DNA of 64,000 nt from positions 1 through 64,000 of the forward strand of contig JAATFD010000036.1 of the NCBI GenBank assembly GCA_015655375.1, written 5' to 3'. A model generated the notes under the pieces. That model made no database searches. It saw only the letters and a list, made by a program, of their open reading frames with translations, and was not told where the DNA came from. This document shows, in pieces, positions 1 through 8,216 of the stretch (position 1 is its first letter; every line of letters begins with the position of its first letter). The position numbers and the translations under genes were made by a program. The DNA comes from Actinomycetales bacterium. Its GTDB lineage: Bacteria > Actinomycetota > Actinomycetes > Actinomycetales > Actinomycetaceae.

Positions 1-972
1 CTCGCTTCCCAGCCGATGGGGTTCTACTCACCGGCGACCCTGGTCCAGGATGCGTTGCGCCACGGGGTCACGGTCGGCGGCCCGGACATCCAGGATTCCG
101 AGGTCGGGGCGTGCGTGCGCCCGACGGGCCGGGAAGCGGGCTCGGCGACCGACCGGCGGACCAGCGGAGGCTCGGAGAATGGGGCGGACCTCATCGGGGG
201 AACGACCCTGGGCCGGGCGGAGACGGGCTTCCCCTCGTCGCGCGTCGACCTCGATGTCGATCCCGGATCGATCGTGCGGATCGGCCTCGAATCGGTGAAG
301 GGTGTGGGCGCTGCGGCGGAGAGGATCGTCGAGGCTCGTGAGGCGCAGGGCCCCTTCACTGACCTCGCTGATCTGGCGCGGCGGGCGCAGTTGAGCACTG
401 GCGAGGTCGAGGCGCTGGCGCGCTCAGGCGCAGTCGAATCTCTGGGAATCACTCGACGGGAGGCGCTGTGGGCGGCGGAGACTGTGGGGCAGGGATCCTG
501 GATCCAACCGTTCCTGCCCGGCACCGAGGTCGGATCCACGGCCCCCGCCCTCGCACCGATGAGTGGGGCAGAGACGATGGTCGAGGATTACCGCTCGACG
601 GGGCTGACGGTCGGGCAACACCCCTTCGCCCTCGTCCGTGACTCACTGCGGGGCAGAGGCGTCATTACAGCGGAGGGGTTGAGGGCAGCGGAGGCGGGAG
701 CGATCGTCGAGGTCGCCGGGATCGTCACCCACCGCCAGCGACCGCGCACGGCACGGGGCTTGACCTTCCTCTCCCTGGAGGATGAGACCGGTCTCATCAA
801 TGTCACCTGCTCGAAGGGACTGTGGGCACGTTACCGACGGGTCGCGCTGACTGCTCGGGCGTTAAGCGTGCGGGGAAAGCTTGAGCGCGGGGACGGCGCC
901 GTCACTGTCATGGCGCATCGGCTCGAGAATGTGGTCGTGCCGATGCCGGTGCGCGCACGCGACTTCCAGTGA
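1..972 (+). CDS. dnaE2: Error-prone DNA polymerase III alpha subunit DnaE2 (ImuC), C-terminal part
   Basis: The reading frame is open from base 1, so the 5' end lies outside the window; about 323 C-terminal residues are present. After the window start comes the typical end of the polymerase domain (QPMGFYSP at residues 4-11), then a helix-hairpin-helix region around residues 98-155 (GLESVKGVGAAAERI, then SGAVESLGITRREALWAA), and an OB-fold segment around residues 235-315. The link from helix-hairpin-helix to REALWAA and a C-terminal OB fold is characteristic of DnaE2 rather than the replicative DnaE1. DnaE2 makes translesion and mutagenic repair synthesis, normally together with ImuA/ImuB, which are not visible here. 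It converges on the permease gene downstream. Confidence 0.85.
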   Translation, partial: LASQPMGFYSPATLVQDALRHGVTVGGPDIQDSEVGACVRPTGREAGSATDRRTSGGSENGADLIGGTTLGRAETGFPSSRVDLDVDPGSIVRIGLESVKGVGAAAERIVEAREAQGPFTDLADLARRAQLSTGEVEALARSGAVESLGITRREALWAAETVGQGSWIQPFLPGTEVGSTAPALAPMSGAETMVEDYRSTGLTVGQHPFALVRDSLRGRGVITAEGLRAAEAGAIVEVAGIVTHRQRPRTARGLTFLSLEDETGLINVTCSKGLWARYRRVALTARALSVRGKLERGDGAVTVMAHRLENVVVPMPVRARDFQ

Positions 973-1024
973 GTGGCCGGCACATCCGTTTGAGGTCGTC
1001 TGTGAGACCGCAGGCTCGCGGCAC

Positions 1025-2332
1025 TCAGGACTTGGTGCGGGAGTAATCGGGGAGCGGACCCTCGATCGGATCATCCGGTTCGTACAACGTCGAGAAGATC
1101 GACCAGATCACCGCGATGATCGGGATCGCGATGACGGCCCCAAGCAGACCCGCCGTGAAGGTGCCGATGGCGACACCGACGATGACGACAACCGGGTGCA
1201 GGGAGACTTGACGCCCCATGATCAATGGCTGGAAGACGTGGCCCTCCAGCTGACCGATGCCGGCGATTCCGAGGCCGACCAGAGCGGCTTGAACGAGGCC
1301 GCCACTGGCGAACGCGACAACCATGGCTACGACCATGGCCACGGGAGCGCCGACCAAGGGGATGAAAGCACCGATGAAGACGAGAATCCCCAGTGCGGGG
1401 GCGACCGGGACGTGGAGAATCGACAGGTAGATTCCCGCGAGGAGTCCATCCGTTCCGGCGACGAGCATCGTGCCGCGCGCGTATCCCGAGAATGTGTACC
1501 ACCCGGCGGAGGCGGCGCGGTGGACCGTGCCGCGGTAGCGGGATGGGAGCCAGTTGAGGAACCATCGCCACATCTGGGAGCCGGAGTGGAGGAAGAAAAT
1601 CGTCACGAAGATTGCGAGAGCAAGGATCGTGAACGCCAGGGCGACGACCGAAACATTCGAGAGGACGTCGCTGGCCAGGCTGCCCCAGTTCGCGGCGACA
1701 TAGCTCTGTCCCTTGGCGACCATCGAGCTCATCCAGACGTCGACGTCGGTGGGAGTCAGCTTGAGGTGAAAGGGGGTCGTCTGGAGGAAATAGATGATCC
1801 TGTTGACGCCATCGCCGAACTGCCGGGTCAGATCTCCCCACTGTCCGACGACGGAAGTGACAACCAACGTCAGGAGGCCGAAGAAGATCCCGAAGAATCC
1901 CAACAAGGACAGAATGACGGCGATCCAGCGTTTCATCCACCGCGAAAGGAAATCGACAACCGGATTGAGGATCGCGGTCAGCAGCAGTGCCACGAAGATC
2001 GCGACGAAGACAGCGGAAATCTTCGCCAGCCCGAGCACGATCATCGAGATCACGATGATGATCCCGATCAGTGCCCATGCCCCCAGGCCGGTGCGTCGTA
2101 GCCAGTCAGGCAGATCATGTTTGCGCGCGCGCGAAGGTCGTTGGACGAAGTGGCTCGAGGACCCGCGTGCGGCCCCGCCGACACCGGAGCGCGGCCGCGG
2201 CGACGCTGTCGACGGTATCCGGACATGCGCGGTGGTCGACGTTGCTGATGTTCTTTCTCTGGCACGCACCATACTGGCGAGGCGTCGACCGATCCCTTGG
2301 CGGGTTGATTCCCCCCGGATCTCCTCTGTCAT
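1025..2332 (-). CDS. AI-2E family transporter (PerM/UPF0118 permease)
   Basis: A 435-residue integral membrane protein. About 75 basic, Ser/Arg-rich N-terminal residues precede roughly eight hydrophobic segments starting at GAWALIGIIIVISMIV (about residue 82). The family hallmarks are visible: a conserved first pair of helices ending in LNPVVDF, a soluble stretch in the middle, and a C-terminal block with GAFIPLVGAPVA and a QLEGHVFQPLIMGR motif. Members export signals or ions; some act as Na+/H+ antiporters, so the substrate cannot be told from sequence. The ATG at 2332 has a GGGAGAGG Shine-Dalgarno sequence 2-9 bases ahead. It lies directly downstream of a HAD phosphatase gene on the same strand, 34 bp apart, and may be co-transcribed with it. 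Confidence 0.85.
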   Translation of the reverse strand: MTEEIRGESTRQGIGRRLASMVRARERTSATSTTAHVRIPSTASPRPRSGVGGAARGSSSHFVQRPSRARKHDLPDWLRRTGLGAWALIGIIIVISMIVLGLAKISAVFVAIFVALLLTAILNPVVDFLSRWMKRWIAVILSLLGFFGIFFGLLTLVVTSVVGQWGDLTRQFGDGVNRIIYFLQTTPFHLKLTPTDVDVWMSSMVAKGQSYVAANWGSLASDVLSNVSVVALAFTILALAIFVTIFFLHSGSQMWRWFLNWLPSRYRGTVHRAASAGWYTFSGYARGTMLVAGTDGLLAGIYLSILHVPVAPALGILVFIGAFIPLVGAPVAMVVAMVVAFASGGLVQAALVGLGIAGIGQLEGHVFQPLIMGRQVSLHPVVVIVGVAIGTFTAGLLGAVIAIPIIAVIWSIFSTLYEPDDPIEGPLPDYSRTKS

Positions 2333-2366
2333 GGCCTCTCCCGTCCTGCTGGTTGACAGGATCAGA

Positions 2367-3032
2367 CTAAGTGGTGGACCCGCTGATCAAGAGCGCACGC
2401 GCCGAAGGGACGTTCTCGGCAACCACCAGAGCACCGGCCAGTTCACCTGGCTCCCCGTAGCCCCAGCCGGCGCCGATGACGGGGATTCCAATCTGTGAGC
2501 CTCCGTCGACGTCCCAGGAGCGGTCTCCAACGAGAACGGGGCGCGAGACGTCCGCGCCGGACACCGCAAGACGGGCGAGAGCATCGCGCGCGACCGTGGC
2601 CTTCGAACTCGACAGGTCCGGCGTCGCTCCGGAGATGGCCCGGAACAAATCGTCCAACCCGAGGTGTTCGAGCTGGCCGCGTGCCATGTACTCCTGCTTG
2701 GAGGTCGCCGTCGCCAGAGCGATGCCGCGCGCGTGCAGCTCTTTGAGCAGCTCGGGGATCCCGGGATAGGGATCGGGTTCGAGATAGATCTGCAGGTAGT
2801 GGTCGCGGTAGCGCTGGACCGCCAGGTCGCGCTCCTCCCCGCGCAATCCGAGGTCCTCGAAGGATTGCCACAAGGGAGGACCGACATAGCGACGGAGTTG
2901 CTCGTCGGCGCGGGGTTCGAGGTCGAGGTCCTCGATCGTGCGACGGAAAGCCTGAAGGACGACACCAGCGGAATCGACCAATGTCCCGTCGACGTCGAAG
3001 AGGACGGCGGTCCAGGGCGGGACGGTGTTCAC
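2367..3032 (-). CDS. HAD-family hydrolase, phosphoglycolate phosphatase-like
   Basis: A 221-residue phosphatase of the haloacid dehalogenase superfamily. Motif I (FDVDGTLVDS) lies at residues 12-21, followed by an alpha-helical cap, motif II with ATATSK near residue 113, and motif IV with VLVGDRSWDVDG near residue 173. The layout matches Gph/PpaX-type phosphatases acting on small phosphorylated metabolites; the true substrate is unknown. The frame is open far upstream, but the GTG at 3032 puts motif I at the normal distance from the N-terminus and has a TAGAGC hexamer 7 nt ahead, as for other leaderless-type starts in this window. It is divergent from the MarR gene. Confidence 0.82.
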   Translation of the reverse strand: MNTVPPWTAVLFDVDGTLVDSAGVVLQAFRRTIEDLDLEPRADEQLRRYVGPPLWQSFEDLGLRGEERDLAVQRYRDHYLQIYLEPDPYPGIPELLKELHARGIALATATSKQEYMARGQLEHLGLDDLFRAISGATPDLSSSKATVARDALARLAVSGADVSRPVLVGDRSWDVDGGSQIGIPVIGAGWGYGEPGELAGALVVAENVPSARALLISGSTT

Positions 3033-3039
3033 GCCGTCC

Positions 3040-3045
3040 GCTCTA
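3040..3045 (-). promoter_or_regulatory. Putative -10 element of the HAD gene (leaderless type)
   Basis: TAGAGC on the minus strand, 7 nt before the GTG at 3032, with no good Shine-Dalgarno sequence between. The last base deviates from the TANNNT pattern, so this is one of the weaker members of the set. Confidence 0.4.
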
Positions 3046-3204
3046 GGGGAGTTCTGGAGTGCGCCGAGCGTGCTGTTCCGATCCCGGATCGCAGCGCATC
3101 CCGCACGGTCGTGACGCCTCCCAGATCTGCGGGATGCCTTATCATTCCACAGCGGAAGTGCTGCCCGGCAGACGGTGGCATGGCTGAGATCCGGAAGGTG
3201 CACT

Positions 3205-3687
3205 GTGGTCGACGGTCCGGGGATGAATTCGATCAATGAATCTGACAACCAGCGTGCCCTCGCTTGGCGAGTGTTCTTCGAAGTGTCCGGGCGGTTGCAG
3301 GGAGTGCTTGAGACTCGCCTGAAGAAGGCCTTTGGTCTCTCCTTGGCGGACTACAACGTCCTGTTGGCTCTGTGGGAGGTCCCGAGCCACAGCCTGCGGA
3401 TGGGGCAGCTGGCCGAGAGCGTCGTCTATTCACCGTCGCGATTGACATACCTGGTGACGAATCTCGTTCACGACGGATGGGTCGAACGTGTGCCGTCATC
3501 GACCGACCGCCGCAGTTTTGAGGCGATCCTGACGCCAAAGGGCACCGAGACAGTACTCGCGGCAAGTGAACTGCATCAGGCGACGGTGCGCGAGTACCTG
3601 CTCGACGACGTCAGCGACGCGGCGATCGATCAGATCGTGTCGATCTTCAATGCCCTAGACAAGAAGCTCAGGGCGACTGAGAACTGA
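3205..3687 (+). CDS. MarR-family transcriptional regulator
   Basis: A 160-residue winged helix-turn-helix repressor. It contains the typical order of helices: a dimerisation helix (RVFFEVSGRLQGVLE), a recognition segment (MGQLAESVVYSPSRLTYLVTNL) and the wing (VERVPSSTDRRSFEAILTPKG), whose DRR motif is diagnostic for MarR proteins. I chose the GTG at 3205 because GGAAGGTG stands at the right distance before it; an ATG at 3223 is possible but has no proper ribosome binding site. The ligand and targets are unknown. It is divergent from the HAD/permease pair, which are the simplest candidate targets, and is closed by a hairpin terminator. Confidence 0.83.
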   Translation: MVDGPGMNSINESDNQRALAWRVFFEVSGRLQGVLETRLKKAFGLSLADYNVLLALWEVPSHSLRMGQLAESVVYSPSRLTYLVTNLVHDGWVERVPSSTDRRSFEAILTPKGTETVLAASELHQATVREYLLDDVSDAAIDQIVSIFNALDKKLRATEN

Positions 3688-3710
3688 GCGCCATCCACAG
3701 GCGAGACAGA

Positions 3711-3746
3711 AACGACCCCACCGATTGAATCGGTCCGGGTCGTTTT
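3711..3746. terminator. Bidirectional hairpin terminator between marR and tRNA-Leu
   Basis: Arms AACGACCC (3711-3718) and GGGTCGTT (3737-3744) enclose a second inner stem ACCGATT/AATCGGT, followed by TTTT. It can stop marR transcription and, read on the other strand, the tRNA transcript. Confidence 0.75.
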
Positions 3747-3753
3747 CCTGCTG

Positions 3754-3840
3754 TGCGCGGAGGGGGACTTGAACCCCCACCCTCGTAAAAGGAGGACTAG
3801 CACCTCAAGCTAGCGCGTCTGCCTATTCCGCCACCCGCGC
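3754..3840 (-). tRNA. tRNA-Leu (anticodon GAG)
   Basis: An 87-nt class II tRNA. Acceptor arms GCGCGGG and TCCGCGC pair with a final G-U; the anticodon stem CTAGC/GCTAG closes a 7-base loop TTGAGGT, giving anticodon GAG for CUC codons. A long variable arm (CCTC...GAGG) and a perfect T arm (GGGGG TTCAAGT CCCCC) complete the structure. The discriminator base is A; CCA is not encoded. Confidence 0.95.
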
Positions 3841-3873
3841 AGGTGGATCGCGACATCGCCGCGAGCGAGGAAA

Positions 3874-3879
3874 ACTCTA
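3874..3879 (-). promoter_or_regulatory. Putative -10 element for tRNA-Leu(GAG)
   Basis: TAGAGT on the minus strand, 33 bp ahead of the mature tRNA 5' end. A TTGGTG hexamer lies 19 nt further upstream, a spacing slightly longer than the optimum. Confidence 0.4.
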
Positions 3880-3949
3880 ACACGGGCTCGGGGGAGCACA
3901 CCAAATCCTCGCGGGTGGCACGGGACACGTGCCTGCCCCGCCCGGACCA

Positions 3950-3978
3950 CTGGACCGATCTGCCATGACCACTAGAGT
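3950..3978 (+). promoter_or_regulatory. Sigma-70-type promoter of the DsbA-like gene
   Basis: CTGGAC (3950-3955) and TAGAGT (3973-3978) are separated by exactly 17 nt. Transcription would begin near 3985, giving a short leader that carries the AAGGAG ribosome binding site of the gene at 4012. Confidence 0.55.
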
Positions 3979-4011
3979 GGGGGACCAGTCCAGAACAAAC
4001 AAGGAGTCTCA

Positions 4012-4710
4012 ATGCACATCGACGTCTGGGCCGACGTGGCCTGCCCCTGGTGTTACCTCGGCATCCGCCACCTGCGCGCGGCGCTGAGGGGCTTCGAGCA
4101 CGCGGACGACGTCGAAGTCGCTCTCCATGCCTATTTCCTCGATCCCGAGCTCTCGGAGCGCCTCGACAGCTCGGAGACCGAGTACTTGATGGAGCACAAG
4201 GGGATCGATCGCGAGCAGGTCGACCAGATCCACGAGCGGCTGCGTTCACTCGGTGCGGCGGAGGGCGTGACCTTCGACTTCGATGCGTTGGCGGTCGCCC
4301 CGACCTCGAACGCGCATCGCGTGATCGCGGCGGCGCGTGAGGGAGACTTGGCGGCGGACACGACCACGGGCCCCGACACGGTGCAGCTCAAGCTCGCCGA
4401 GGCGATCGACCGAGCGCATTTCGAGATGGGTCTCGACGTCTCCGACGCAAACGTCCTCATCGGGTGCGCTCAGGACATCGGTATGGACGCCGAGGACGTC
4501 GTGGCGGCGCTGGCCGATGAGGGGCGCGCCTCTGAGGTCTTCTCCGACTACCAGATCGCGGTCCAGATGGGCGTCGACTCGGTGCCGACCTTCCTCATCG
4601 ACCGCCGCTTCGTCATCCAGGGAGGCCAACCGACGGAGGCATTGGCCAACGCGTTGGAGACAGCTTGGAGTCAGACGCATGCTGATGACACCGAGGAGGG
4701 ACAGGCCTGA
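4012..4710 (+). CDS. DsbA-family oxidoreductase, FrnE-like
   Basis: A 232-residue cytoplasmic protein with a thioredoxin fold and a long helical insertion. The redox motif CPWC (Cys11-Cys14) follows the first strand, and the family signature SVPTFLIDRRFVIQGGQP with the cis-proline lies near residue 189. FrnE-type proteins are disulfide oxidoreductases without a signal peptide, linked in some bacteria to oxidative stress resistance. No signal peptide is seen here either. The ATG at 4012 is preceded by AAGGAG. The stop codon overlaps the start of the next gene (TGATG), so the two are probably translationally coupled. Confidence 0.85.
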   Translation: MHIDVWADVACPWCYLGIRHLRAALRGFEHADDVEVALHAYFLDPELSERLDSSETEYLMEHKGIDREQVDQIHERLRSLGAAEGVTFDFDALAVAPTSNAHRVIAAAREGDLAADTTTGPDTVQLKLAEAIDRAHFEMGLDVSDANVLIGCAQDIGMDAEDVVAALADEGRASEVFSDYQIAVQMGVDSVPTFLIDRRFVIQGGQPTEALANALETAWSQTHADDTEEGQA

Positions 4711-5774
4711 TGGCCATTCGGCCGTTCACGCTCCACGGCGAACGGATTCATCTGGTTCCCGTGGCACCGGGTGATGCAGTGGACGTGGCACGGATCGTGC
4801 AGGACCCGGAGATTCCTCGGTGGACGACGATCACCCTTCCGTATTCACTGGAGGATGCCCGTCAATGGACCAGCGCGGCCGCACGAGAGTGGGCGACCGG
4901 GTCCCCGCATTGGGCGATCCGGCTGAGCGAGGACAACACGTTCGTCGGCGCACTCACCTTGTTCCGCGCGGGCACGGCCTGCTGGGAGGTCGGCTTCTGG
5001 TTGTCTGCGGAGTACCGCGGTCACGGACTGACGTCGGAGGCGGTGCGACTCTCCACGATCGCGGCCTTCGAGGAGTTGGGTGCTCACCGGGTCCAATGGA
5101 AGGCGATTGTCGGGAATTGGGCCTCATGGAAGGCCGTGTGGCGCACCGGGTTCCGGCGTGAGGGAATCCAGCGTGGTCTGTCGGACTCGACCGGAGAGGC
5201 CGTCGACCATTGGACTGCGGCGATCCTCAGGGGCGACCAGATGACTCCGGCGACGCCCTGGGATGGTCCCGGGATGGCGGGTATCGCCGATGCTCCGGCG
5301 CTCGATCCATCCCAGCCGGGGCTCCTCGTCGGTCAATTCCATTCCGTCTACTCGATGCCCGACCGTCTGCGTGACCACGAGCCGCCGACGTTGGAGGATG
5401 CCCGGATTGGGCTACGCATGGATCTGATTGCCGAGGAGTTCTGCGAACTGGTCGGAGCCGTGGATGGGCCAGCTGCACGCACTGAGGCAGAGGCCGGGAT
5501 CTCTCGAGCCGTGGCTGCCGATGACAGAACTCGCGACCTGGTCGAGACGGCGGATGCCTTGGCCGACCTCGTCTACGTCATCTATGGCATGGCACGGGAA
5601 TCCGGCATCGACCTCGATGCAGTCCTCGCCGAGGTTCAGGCCTCGAACCTGTCGAAGCTGATGCCTGACGGGAGCGTCAGACTGCGCGAGGACGGCAAGG
5701 TCCTCAAGGGCCCGGACTATTTTCGACCGAACGTCCGTCGCGCATTGGGCCTTCCCGAGGATCCCACCGGCTGA
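4710..5774 (+). CDS. Fusion of GNAT acetyltransferase (RimJ-like) and MazG-like nucleotide pyrophosphohydrolase
   Basis: A 354-residue two-domain protein. Residues 8-175 form a RimJ/RimL-type N-acetyltransferase (IHLVPVAPGDA, then the acetyl-CoA loop EYRGHGLTSEAV at 101-112 and NWASWKAVWRTGFRREG). Residues 205-345 form an all-alpha NTP pyrophosphohydrolase: EEFCE (242-246) and ETADALADLVYVIYG (279-293) provide the EExxE and ExxD metal-binding signature, and NLSKLMPDGS with DGKVLKGPDYF is typical of the MazG-like branch. A linker of about 30 residues joins them. The second domain could cleave a nucleotide or nucleoside triphosphate to the monophosphate; the substrates of both domains are unknown. 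The reading frame is continuous, so this is a true fusion. Confidence 0.8.
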   Translation: MAIRPFTLHGERIHLVPVAPGDAVDVARIVQDPEIPRWTTITLPYSLEDARQWTSAAAREWATGSPHWAIRLSEDNTFVGALTLFRAGTACWEVGFWLSAEYRGHGLTSEAVRLSTIAAFEELGAHRVQWKAIVGNWASWKAVWRTGFRREGIQRGLSDSTGEAVDHWTAAILRGDQMTPATPWDGPGMAGIADAPALDPSQPGLLVGQFHSVYSMPDRLRDHEPPTLEDARIGLRMDLIAEEFCELVGAVDGPAARTEAEAGISRAVAADDRTRDLVETADALADLVYVIYGMARESGIDLDAVLAEVQASNLSKLMPDGSVRLREDGKVLKGPDYFRPNVRRALGLPEDPTG

Positions 5775-5807
5775 CCCGACCACGTCCATCGCTGCGGGTG
5801 CCCGCAT

Positions 5808-6682
5808 TCTGTCCGTCTGTTCGCCGCGGTCACTCCCGACCACATCCGCGTGGCCGTCCGCGAGGGAATGGCTGAGCAGCGTGCGCAGTGGGAGGCGATT
5901 GCGAGCAACCCGGAGCACGCGACGGTCGAGAACACCGTCGTCGCGGCCGATGATGGCGGGGGAGCTCCTCGAGCGCACGGGACTGGCGGGCACCGATCCG
6001 GCGGGTCTGAACGGGTTGGATGCCGGAGCCACAGCGGCCTACTGCTGGCCGCTTCACTGTGCCCCGGGTGGGGGGACAGGAGGGACGCGATCGATCTGCG
6101 GCGCCTGGCGGCGGCGGACTGGCCGTACTACGAGGACCGGCTCCGCCGCGAGCGACTCGGCTTGGATTCTGACGCGCTGCGTTCCTACCCCGACTTCGAT
6201 CATGTCCTCGAGGACGGTGTCTTCTGGGCGGCCGGACAGCTCTACGGCATCTCGATAGTTCCACGTCCCGATCTGCGAGGACGGGCCGGGACCTGCTTCC
6301 ACGAGCTCGGCCACGCCCTGCATTGCGTTTTCTCGGCCACGCCTACCGCGAGGAAAGCGGGACTTCCGTGCCGCGTGATTTCGTCGAGACCGCGCTCATC
6401 GACCAGGCCTGGCATCGCCTGGGTGGGGGACAGGCTCCGGCGGACGTCGACGCCATGAAGTCGTTCGAGACGGCCGCTCTAAAGGACACGGGCGTGGGTT
6501 CCGATTTCGTCCCGCCGCGCGACCGCACGACGTATTTCGCCCACACCTTTGCCAGCGGATATGACGCGAGCTACTACTCCAACATGTGGGCCGAGGTTCT
6601 GGTCGCCGAGCTCGAGGAGCCGCTCGCCGGTTCGGCCTCGATCTTGCGTCGACGCGGCCTGGTCGACGCCCCCGTGAGATGA
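5808..6682 (+). pseudogene. dcp: Decayed M3 peptidase gene (peptidyl-dipeptidase Dcp-like)
   Basis: Pieces of one M3 zinc metallopeptidase are spread over different frames. FAAVTPDHIRVAVREGMAEQ to NPEHATVENT (5820-5945) is the Dcp N-terminus; near 5953 a G-run shifts the frame to continue as GELLERTG. The middle of the protein is missing. ADWPYYEDRLR to VLEDGVFWAAGQLYGI and the zinc motif FHELGHALH (about 6298-6325) return in the first frame, and at the T-run near 6326 the frame shifts again to SGTSVPRDFVE and YFAHTFASGYDASYYSNMWAEVL. A full-length member has about 680 residues; under 300 codons remain, and the usual C-terminus is replaced. The product cannot be functional. Confidence 0.85.
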
Positions 6683-6725
6683 TGACTTCAGCCGGAACGG
6701 ACCGGAGCGAAGAGGAGACTGGACT

Positions 6726-7823
6726 GTGACCCGAATCGTCGTCGTCGGCGGAGGATATGGAGGCGTCACCGCGGCCAAGGGGCTTGATCCCCTCGCAGAT
6801 GTCGTCCTCGTCGAACAGAAGGACCAATTCGTCCATCATGCGGCCGCATTGCGGGCAGCCGTCGACGAGGTCTGGGAACACACGATCTTCATGCCGTACT
6901 CAAACCTGCTCGCACGCGGTCAGGTCATCCAGGGAACCGTTTCGCGCGTGCAAGGCACGACCGTCCATGTCTTCGGACACGACCCGATCGAGGCGGACTT
7001 CGTCGTGCTCGCTTCCGGGTCCACCTACCCGTTCCCCGCGAAATACTCTTCATCGCGAGCCTTGGTCGCGAAGGCCCGCCTCGAGCAATTGCACGAAAAC
7101 TTGGGCGACGCCCGATCGGTCATGCTGGTGGGCGGAGGGACCGTCGGGATCGAGCTGACCGGTGAACTTGCCAACGCCTTCCCGGACCTGGAGATCACGA
7201 TCGTCGAGAAGGAGGACTCGATCCTCTCGACGCCCGGTTACACCGATGAGTTGCGTCGTGAGATGAGCACCCAACTCGAAGACCTCGGCGTACGGATCAT
7301 CACCGGATCGGAGCTCGCTTTCCTTCCGCCCTCCAATGTCGGCGAACTCGGACACTTCACCGTCGCCACCAAGTCGGGGGACACTGTCGAGGCCGACATG
7401 TGGTTCCAGTGCTATGGGTCCCGGGCGAACACGGGCTATCTGGGTGGTACCGAGTATGAGGAGTTGCTTCACCCCGACGGGACGATCCGGGTCGATCCGA
7501 CTTTGCAGGTCATCGGGCATCCGCATGTCTATGCGATCGGCGACATCACGGACGTGCGCGAGTCGAAGCGAGCGGATGCGGCACGTCAGCAGGCGCGCGT
7601 CGTGATTTCGAACATCTCCCGACAGCTCGAAGGCGATCCGGCTGAGGTCACGTATCAGCCAACGAAGGAATGGGTGATCCTCCCGCTGGGTCCCGCGCTC
7701 GGTGCCTCCCAGTTGATCGACGCCGACGGGCAGACCCACGTCCTCGGTCCAGACCAGACCGCAGAGATCAAGGGGACTGACCTCATGGTGTCTGTCATCC
7801 GATCCCAGCTCAACCTTCCCTGA
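6726..7823 (+). CDS. FAD-dependent NAD(P)H oxidoreductase (NDH-2/AIF-like)
   Basis: A 365-residue flavoprotein of the pyridine nucleotide-disulfide oxidoreductase superfamily. The N-terminal Rossmann motif VVVGGGYGGVTAAKGL (residues 5-20) binds FAD, a second one MLVGGGTVGIELTGEL (near residue 134) binds NAD(P)H, and VYAIGDITDV (near 266) is the conserved FAD-contacting motif. No redox-active cysteine pair is present. The size and motifs resemble the FSP1/AIF and short NDH-2 groups, which reduce quinones; the substrate here is not certain. The GTG at 6726 follows GAGGAG. It stands alone between the decayed peptidase and a small acidic protein. Confidence 0.78.
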   Translation: MTRIVVVGGGYGGVTAAKGLDPLADVVLVEQKDQFVHHAAALRAAVDEVWEHTIFMPYSNLLARGQVIQGTVSRVQGTTVHVFGHDPIEADFVVLASGSTYPFPAKYSSSRALVAKARLEQLHENLGDARSVMLVGGGTVGIELTGELANAFPDLEITIVEKEDSILSTPGYTDELRREMSTQLEDLGVRIITGSELAFLPPSNVGELGHFTVATKSGDTVEADMWFQCYGSRANTGYLGGTEYEELLHPDGTIRVDPTLQVIGHPHVYAIGDITDVRESKRADAARQQARVVISNISRQLEGDPAEVTYQPTKEWVILPLGPALGASQLIDADGQTHVLGPDQTAEIKGTDLMVSVIRSQLNLP

Positions 7824-7899
7824 GAGGGAGCAATGGGGGGCCGCTGGCGCATGACGTCGTCGGCGTGTCGTAGTGGAATGTCGGGCGGCGTCCGGCGGG

Positions 7900-7905
7900 T
7901 ACTCT
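7900..7905 (+). promoter_or_regulatory. Putative -10 element (leaderless type)
   Basis: TACTCT, 6 nt before the ATG at 7912. No Shine-Dalgarno sequence lies between. Confidence 0.45.
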
Positions 7906-7911
7906 GGTGTC

Positions 7912-8202
7912 ATGGCCACAGACCCCCGTGACGCCCTCAATCGGCTGATTGCTGCGTTCGAACATCATTTCGACACGGCTCAAGCCGGCGACCGCATGGA
8001 CGCGCACGCTCTGGAGGATGCCGAGGAGCGCCTTCGGGATGCCTTCTTCACCTATGACGATGTGCTTTTCACGCGCCTCGGGGTTGAGCTCCCCTTTGAC
8101 ATTGTCGAGGAGGACGACCTCGAGGACGAGGACTTCGACGAGGACGATCTGGAGGACGAGGACGTCGATGAGACGGAGATCTCAGACGCCAACGCCGACT
8201 GA
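7912..8202 (+). CDS. Conserved small acidic actinobacterial protein of unknown function
   Basis: A 96-residue protein. The first 60 residues are helical and ordered (ALNRLIAAFEHHFD, then LRDAFFTYDDVLFTRLGVELPFD); the last 35 are almost only Asp and Glu (EEDDLEDEDFDEDD repeats). Similar small acidic proteins occur in other actinomycetes, sometimes labelled primase without support; I would not assign a function. The frame extends upstream to 7873, but the ATG at 7912 fits the TACTCT element 6 nt ahead. The acidic tail suggests binding to a basic partner or metal ions, which is inference. Confidence 0.65.
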   Translation: MATDPRDALNRLIAAFEHHFDTAQAGDRMDAHALEDAEERLRDAFFTYDDVLFTRLGVELPFDIVEEDDLEDEDFDEDDLEDEDVDETEISDANAD

Positions 8203-8216
8203 GGAGTGATCGGTCG

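Noticed and set aside
881-2101. Long open frame on the plus strand (406 codons) rich in Asp, Arg, Gln
   Set aside because: It is antisense to the AI-2E permease gene, which has clear membrane helices. The composition is a typical shadow of GC-rich coding DNA.
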